A stretch of DNA of 64,000 nt from Aulostomus chinensis (Eukaryota; Chordata; Actinopteri; Syngnathiformes; Aulostomidae): positions 6,449,144-6,513,143 of the forward strand of contig JBBMOA010000012.1 in NCBI GenBank assembly GCA_037954235.1, given 5' to 3'. Positions 57,821 to 64,000 of the stretch are shown here, piece by piece. Position numbers and translations under genes: made by a program. Positions within the stretch are counted from its first letter, which is position 1; each line of letters begins with the position of its first letter. The notes under the pieces are model-generated. The model made no database searches and had not been told where the DNA came from. It saw only the letters and a program-made list of their open reading frames with translations.

Positions 57821-57900
57821 TGTACACCAATGGAATGTTGAGGCAAGGCATATGTATATATCTATACATATGCCTTGCCTCAACATTCCATTGGTGTACA
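57821..57900. repeat. Perfect palindrome, 38-bp arms with 4-bp loop
   Basis: The left arm (57821-57858) starts TGTACACCAATGGAATGTTG. The right arm (57863-57900) is its exact reverse complement. The loop is TATC. The word ACACCAATG also occurs just before the left arm (57813-57820 region), giving a short direct duplication. No transposon ends or coding sense were recognised. Confidence 0.93.
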
Positions 57901-58579
57901 CATAAGCTAGTCTCTATAGCTGTGCTTCTCTCCTGGCTGCCAACTGGCAACTCACTCAATAAAATCTCCACCTGTTTTGACACACCACTGGAGGTTTTCC
58001 ATCTATTTCATAAACACAGAACCTTTCCTAAACCCTACGTTTAAGCTATGGGATCATGTTGAGACAAAAACTTCCTAAAAAGAGTTGTAATACTTTAGCT
58101 GAACGACTGATGCGTGCCTCTTAGTGTCTTTTAGGTGGTGCTAACTTGGTAAAGCCCTCTGTTTTACACATTGCTTCATTAGGCGATTCTCCTCATTAAG
58201 AGCACAATAGGAATGTCCAATAAGATCAATTTGCCTTTCACTTGTAAAAGAACACACAAACTTCTTGGGAAATATGCGTATTCACAACTTTTCACGGCAA
58301 CAAAGAGCTTTGACAGGAATGTAGCTTGTCTATTTTTAAAATTGCAATACCTCTGAACTTAACATTGTTATTTCATCATGAAGGTTAGGCACAATTCTTT
58401 TTCATAATGATACAGGAACAGACTGTTTTGGACAAGTGCACTTGTTGACTTTTGCTAACATTACCCCTGTGCTAAGCTTATTAGCAGTCAGCGGGTCTCT
58501 GAGGGTCTCAACTCCCTGATGTCATGTTTTGAGGAGGATGCAAACTAAGCTTAATTCTGCAAAAAATAAATAAATAAAT

Positions 58580-58610
58580 TTGCACGCACACACACGCACA
58601 CACACACATT
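58580..58610. repeat. CA-rich microsatellite
   Basis: GCACGCACACACACGCACAC-type run after an AAATAAATA stretch. Confidence 0.85.
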
Positions 58611-59189
58611 TTACACTTGATTTAATGGATATGTAATTCCGAGGGAAAAATTAAAGGGCATCAAATTGCTGGCAGACCTGATCAGGTTTGATTACTGTGC
58701 TGTGTCGGTGTTACCTCACACTTCCACACACTGAACTGGATCACTCACCTCCTGAAAGTGCCCCAGTGTGGAGTGAGCTCACCTGGACCTGCACGCCTGG
58801 CCGTGGAATGCTACAAGCTCTTTTGCCTGTACACAGCTTTCTTTCTTGATCGCATGTATTGATCTTCTTTAATATCTACACCTGGAGAGTCCCTTAATCC
58901 ATGTACCTCGTCCTTGCAGTGTGTCTCGCCTGCCAGTGTTTCATTAACTCTCTGCACATGTAGTTGTTGTTGCGAAACATTGATTGTTCAAGACTCTGAA
59001 AGTTGGTTGTTGGTTCAAAACAACCAGAATCTCAACATTGACCAGCTTGGATTTTTATCGTCAAGGAGGCTGACGACATTTACTATCAAGAAAATAAAAA
59101 GTACTTCTTCAGTACAGCACTGAAGAAAGTTGAGATTTCATTCAGAGATGCTACAGTATCTTTTGGCAATCACTTCACACACAAACCTC

Positions 59190-59284
59190 ACTGGAGCTGC
59201 TACCGCCGCAGCCCCATCTCGGACAAGGGGGGTGGATGTTTTGGGGGATGAATGGATGGGTGATGGATGGATGGATGGATAGAT
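59190..59284 (+). mobile_element. LINE-type 3' end with GGAT tail
   Basis: GAGCTGCTACCGCCGCAGCC, then CATCTCGGACAAGGGG, parallels the common fish 3' end GAGCTGCTGCCCCCGCGACC...CTCGGATAAGCGG. It is followed by (GGAT)n to 59281. It is related to the piece at 47685-47775. Confidence 0.5.
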
Positions 59285-59449
59285 GTCATACAGTGTACAT
59301 TTTTGTTAATGACAACTCCACCATTACCATTACCATTAAGAGTTTAATTTTAAGTGAAGAGCCTGTGAATATGTCTCTGAAAAATCTCACTTACACATGC
59401 TTGAGTGTATTTATGTTTTCAAAATCTCTTTTTACTGTATCATAAAACC

Positions 59450-59660
59450 CTGGAAGCTTAAACATCTTTTCTGAAGACCCACTTCTTCCTCTCACAGGCA
59501 TTCAATGGATGCTAAGCATGACAATCCAACTTTATTGTGCAAATACATTTTATTGTTCATTTTTATTTATATTGGTTGCTTATTTTCCATGTTACTTTAA
59601 CTTGTAAGGCACTTTAGTCACCTGTGGTTGTGCACCATAAACTTTGACTACCAATGCACA
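59450..59660 (+). mobile_element. LINE 3' tail (L2/Rex-like)
   Basis: The phrase 'ctgaagacccacttcttcct' reads LKTHFFL, the usual last conserved block of these reverse transcriptases. It is followed by a T-rich tail and 'cttgtaaggcactttagtca', matching the TGTAAAGCACTTTGTGA-type ending of fish LINEs. Confidence 0.5.
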
Positions 59661-60180
59661 TCCTGTAAATGTATAGATGCTGCAATGCCCTTTATCCCAT
59701 TCATGCTGCCTGACAGGCCTGCAAACACATGCCAGTGAGCAGGGCAGCCACAGTTTATCTGTTTGCAACTCATTTTCATGTCAGAAAGGACTGCAAAAAC
59801 TCACTTATTCACTTCATATAAACCTCAAAAATTCCAAGTAGCCATGGACCACCCTTTTTTTCCCCTCCTCCACATAGGTCATAACTCCTTAAATACCACG
59901 AACAATGACAGAAATCAGTTGATATATCTCAACATTATTGTGCTTTTTTATTCATAAAAACTGCAGCTTTCTCATTTACATGAATTTGTTTACAGGTCTG
60001 CCACATCCTTACGAATGTGGCGTCGATGTTTTTGTATCGCAGCAACAGGTTGGAGCGGTAGGTGTGGTATATTGTATATTCATTTGTGACTACAGCCTCA
60101 ACAGAAAACCACCTCAAATATGGTGATTGGCTGGAACTAACCATATACTGTTCAAAGCTTCTGGAAATTAAAAAAGAATA

Positions 60181-60213
60181 GAGAGAGGGGGACAGAGAGA
60201 GAGAGAGAGAGGG
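60181..60213. repeat. (GA)n microsatellite
   Basis: GA units interrupted by GGGGAC. Confidence 0.9.
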
Positions 60214-63200
60214 CAGGCTCTTTTAACGTTGTTTGTGGGTGTATGTGAAGGAGAGAGGTATCTCTACCTGCCAGCAGCTCAAACCGTCTGGCTGCCCAAG
60301 CAGCTGCTCTCCAAGCTTGGGTTGTGAACTCAATCAGCTGCATGTTTATCGCTGTGGCATGGAACGTAGTATGGCTCTTTCTGCTGGCCTCCATGGGTGC
60401 AGTAGTAAGGCTATTTAGGCAAGCTGACAGGGTCACAGCAGGAGAAAATTTAAACTCAGTCATGCTCACACAGCCTCCAGCCTGGTGGCACCAAATGGTG
60501 TATGAAAACATTTCTTAAGTCACAGTGTGTTATCACTTTGCATTTTCTTCTTTTTGTATGCCATTTCACGCTGTGCAGAGACAGTGTGTCCTTTTACGTG
60601 CAAATCTCATCTCTCCCCCCCAAGCCAAATTGTGAATTATGAAGTGGTAGAGCAGTTCCTGGAGTTCCTTTTGGTCAAAAACCCTAAGTCCTTTATTTTC
60701 ATCATCGTGATCAGCTTAGCACATCACCTTCATGTCTCATTACTTGTGTCGTCTTCTCTGAGAACAGGCGTTAAACAGACAGGTCACTCAGAAATAGAAA
60801 TCATTTTCTTTTCACTCTCACGCTGATGGAAGGTCAGGTGTTTTAGGTTTGTTTTTTTTTTAAATCCACAACACAGCTGGAGTTTTTAAAGGAAAATGTG
60901 TTGCATTACTTGCAGAAATCTATTTTTCCCTTGAAAACTGGTCTCAATTCACTTCAGTGGTTTGAGAGATTAATATAAGATCTTCACCTGATTTTCCATC
61001 AGCATGGAGGGCGACTGCGTGTTCATTTTGGGATGTTTGTGGTTCTCTTTAAAAGAAAAATGTTTAAAATGTGACAATGCACCCTAACAAAACAAAAACC
61101 CCTGTACGTCCCATCCGTGTCCTGGTTTTAAGCCTGTATCAGTCATACCTTTACTACAAGCCCTAGCGATAGATTTGGGTGTGAAACTCACTGAATTCTC
61201 CTACCTGGCTCTTCAGGATATTGCTGAATTACAATGATTGACAATGCAAATGTGATCAGACAGGATAAGGAAGCAAAAAATGCACAAATGTGGCACCAAA
61301 ATGTTTAAATACAGACAGGCTGCATTAATCAATCAGATTAATTTGGTCTAGTGCTTGAAGTGGTGGTACTTCCCTCATTCCAGGCTGCTCATTCACTCCT
61401 AGAAAGGTAATTCACTGTAATTGATACATAACCCATGTAATGGAGAGCCAGGAGCGGACATCAGGACATTTACAAGCGCTTGTATTTATTCGTGTATTGT
61501 ATTTACTTGTATTAACCTAACCAGACCATACACACGGCGTTATTGCTTGCTGCAGGGGTTTTTGATGATACACTGAACACTTGGGTCATTAGACCTCATT
61601 GAATTATGCACACAAGTTCATGAAATATCTTGCTTACGCACATAGCGGCACTAGAGAATCCCGTCTGCAACGGATGAAAAGATTATCGCGGGATTATCGC
61701 TGATCTCCAAAACATAAATTATCAAAAGATTATATTATATAATCAGAGAATAATCTACATCTAATAATATATTGAACATATTCCTTGTTATTTATTCAGT
61801 ATCTGTATGATACTATATATGTTGCATGTACATACTGTTACAGTTCAAAGAATGTTTTCTACTGGTTGTAGCTCATATGGCTAATATCAATTATGTTGGT
61901 GCGGCTCCAAACAGGCGCGATCAGAACCTCTGAGTGAATGTGAGCCAGGAGTTTATTCACGTAGCATCAGTCAACGCCGTAACTATGACAACCGCGACAG
62001 CAGTTAAGAGGTCAAACTTAGCTTACTTAACTGTCCAAAATTCTCTCCGTAAATTGCGTTGCACGGCTAACTTCTGCCTTGTCGTGGTCGGTGTTTAATA
62101 CAGTTTATAAAGCACTGGTTGGACCTTGTCAAATATTACAAAGAGGAAGTCTGTAGCTGTGCACGCAATCCACACATCCCGAGCTCAAGTAACAGCACTT
62201 CCTGCTAAGCAAATACCGTCTGATGAGAAGACAATTCCAGCCATGCGAGACTGACACCGACTCTCCCACTTCTAAATAATAAACGTGGTAGTTAATGATG
62301 GCAGCTCATTTATCAAACACATACTCCATCAATCACAAGCAGGTGCGCATTCCAAAAGATGAATGTATTAACTAAAATGTTCTACAAAGAATACCAGCAG
62401 GCATCAAGGCTGGTTTTCACCAAAAAAAAGAAGTGTTTAATTTCATTGCCAGATAATCATGCACCATTTCCTCGCATTTCCTCGTTAAAAGCAAATCAAT
62501 AGCCTTTGGAGCAGAATTACACTAATTGATGTGATCCCTAAAACAAAGGCGCGGTGCATTGTGTTGTTAACGTGATAATTCTCACAGAAATATTTTTTTT
62601 TCAAAGCATAAATATTTCATCAGAGACATGAAAAGGGATCTCAGAGAATGTCAAATTAGCAGAGAACAATTGTAGCACAAAAGCAGCAAAATGAAGAGCT
62701 TTATTGGAGCCAACGCACTTGATAAGAATAAGACGAGTCTCCCAGGAAAAAACATGGAAGCAGCTGAAGTTGCTTTAGGTGAGAGGACATCTCTCATCTT
62801 CTTTACCCCAAATGCTAATTGGTTATGATTCTGCTAGTAAATCCTCTGAGACATAAACTAAGTACACCCCGTAGAGAAGTTGCAACAGCATATGCATGAA
62901 AAAAGGAGGATTTGAAGCGGCGACAGACACCAAAAAAAACAAAAAAAACCCACAAATGCTCTCCGAAGCAGAGCTGGGAAATTGTGCCACAAAAGACAGA
63001 ATCAGAGAGATTGAGCTTGAAAGAGAAACAAGCAAGTCCTGGATAATTGGATTTGTTATGTGTGGCTGTTCCACCTGGCCTCACAGCCCCCTACCTCCCT
63101 TCATTAAAACCACCGAAAATTAACATTGAAATAGCAGTAATCCTGGTCACTCTGTCCCTCTTATTCTATTGATAAAAGGGTCTCGTGGGGCTGGCGTATG

Positions 63201-63240
63201 CAGGTGAGTGTGTCTGAGTAGCGACGACCGTGGACCCAGA

Positions 63241-63260
63241 GGTTTTTTTTTTTTTTTTTC
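63241..63260. repeat. Poly(T) tract
   Basis: About 18 T residues. No element body was recognised next to it. Confidence 0.85.
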
Positions 63261-63443
63261 CAGCCCAGAGAAGGAGCCATCAGTGTGAATGAGGGCGGTG
63301 TGGGGGGGTGACAGCATCAGGATTAATTTTGAGGAGGCCTGACGGCTGAGGCGGACTGATAACATGGGTCAGTTGTAGCAGAGACACCTGGACCCTAAAG
63401 CTACAAGCATCCCTCATGGAAATAACCGTTAATGGACTGACAG

Positions 63444-63444
<1 letters not shown>

Positions 63445-63511
<67 letters not shown>

Positions 63512-63540
63512 GTCTGTCTGTCGGTGCCTGTCTGTCTGTG
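63445..63540. repeat. (GT)n plus CTGT microsatellite
   Basis: About 32 GT units are followed by CTGT-type tetramers. Confidence 0.97.
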
Positions 63541-63666
63541 TTTGTATGTATGAGCCCAAAGAAGATTTCCAAAGAAGACTGGATCCTGCAAAGAATATAT
63601 AAAATCAAATATGGAGCAGAGGAGAGCCACACCTGGTTCTTGCGATGAGTGCATGCGGGATGGTGT

Positions 63667-63687
63667 AAAAAAAAAAAAAAAAAAAAA
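63667..63687. repeat. Poly(A) tract
   Basis: About 21 A residues, with no clear retroposon body on its 5' side. Confidence 0.85.
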
Positions 63688-64000
63688 GTTTCACTGTGTT
63701 GAAGAAAGGAAATTTGCTGGGTGAAAGATGTCAAAAATGCATTGAAATCACCGCGTCACTGGTTTAATTTTTATAAATCGATCAGACAACAGTCTACTGA
63801 CCTGTCCAGTGTGCACTGCAGTCTGTCGGTAACACACGTAGAAAAAAAACTCCTGCCTTAAAAAAACATTCTTTCCAAGCCAAATGAAAGCAAATTGTAC
63901 CATAAACGCTATTAAAGTATTAATTCTTTAGATCAAGCAAGCAAAAACTGAATAAAAAGCAAACAGAACGTCCGTCAGTGAGGTCATGTTGGGTCATCCA

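Larger units (their letters stand above)
51866..64000. other. Region 5' of the first thsd7b coding exon
   Basis: If the acceptor at 51866-51867 is real, this is the intron upstream of the first coding exon. Otherwise it is 5' flank. It holds a pair of dimeric receptor-site repeats (52.2 and 53.7 kb), microsatellites, a perfect palindrome (57.8 kb) and LINE 3' ends (59.2-59.7 kb). No TATA-like promoter, CpG island or non-coding first exon could be supported. The stretches 54.1-56.3, 58.7-59.1 and 60.2-63.2 kb show nothing I can name, though 61.6-62.2 kb is slightly CpG-richer. Confidence 0.6.

Noticed and set aside
57821..57900. microRNA precursor
   Set aside because: The stem is perfectly paired over 38 bp with a 4-base loop, unlike the bulged stems of animal pre-miRNAs. 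It is kept only as a palindrome.
63280..63734. His/Thr-repeat frames
   Set aside because: They are translation of the GT/CTGT microsatellite.

Overview
This window is vertebrate nuclear DNA, most likely from a ray-finned (teleost) fish. The evidence is AT-rich sequence with long microsatellites, GT-AG introns, and several degraded fish-type LINE and SINE copies. There are no bacterial-style gene clusters. Almost every open frame of 60-150 codons is chance or simple-repeat noise.

One protein-coding gene can be supported. It is on the minus strand and is an orthologue of THSD7B (thrombospondin type-1 domain-containing protein 7B). Six coding exons were found, running from high to low coordinates: 51848-51689 (start codon and signal peptide, with a 5'UTR stub to 51865), 19021-18175, 16700-16452, 15645-15476, 11049-10891 and 1744-1544. 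All five internal junctions carry AG acceptors and GT donors. The reading phases fit exactly (1, 2, 2, 1, 1, then out in phase 1). Together they encode about 595 residues, roughly the N-terminal third of a protein that is about 1,600 residues in other vertebrates. The remaining exons, the membrane span and the tail lie beyond position 1. The first coding intron is about 32.7 kb and fills half of the window.

Region by region: 1-19 kb holds five TSR-encoding exons. Its introns contain a wrecked I-type LINE (3.4-5.4 kb, minus) and several dinucleotide arrays. 19-51.7 kb is intron 1, with a degenerate ~155-bp tandem repeat (22.8-23.3 kb), LINE reverse-transcriptase remnants (40.0-40.4 and 45.6-46.1 kb), two tRNA-headed SINE-like copies with target-site duplications (43.0 and 46.9 kb), and an 11-bp minisatellite of RUNX-like sites (49.4 kb). 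51.9-64 kb lies 5' of the first coding exon. It carries an oppositely oriented pair of a dimeric repeat rich in nuclear-receptor half-sites (including a perfect oestrogen-response-element consensus), a perfect 38-bp-arm palindrome (57.8 kb), and LINE 3' ends. No promoter, CpG island, tRNA, rRNA or CRISPR could be supported. I found no convincing undescribed molecular system. The most notable signals are the receptor-site repeat pair just upstream of the gene, the perfect palindrome, and the helically phased RUNX minisatellite.
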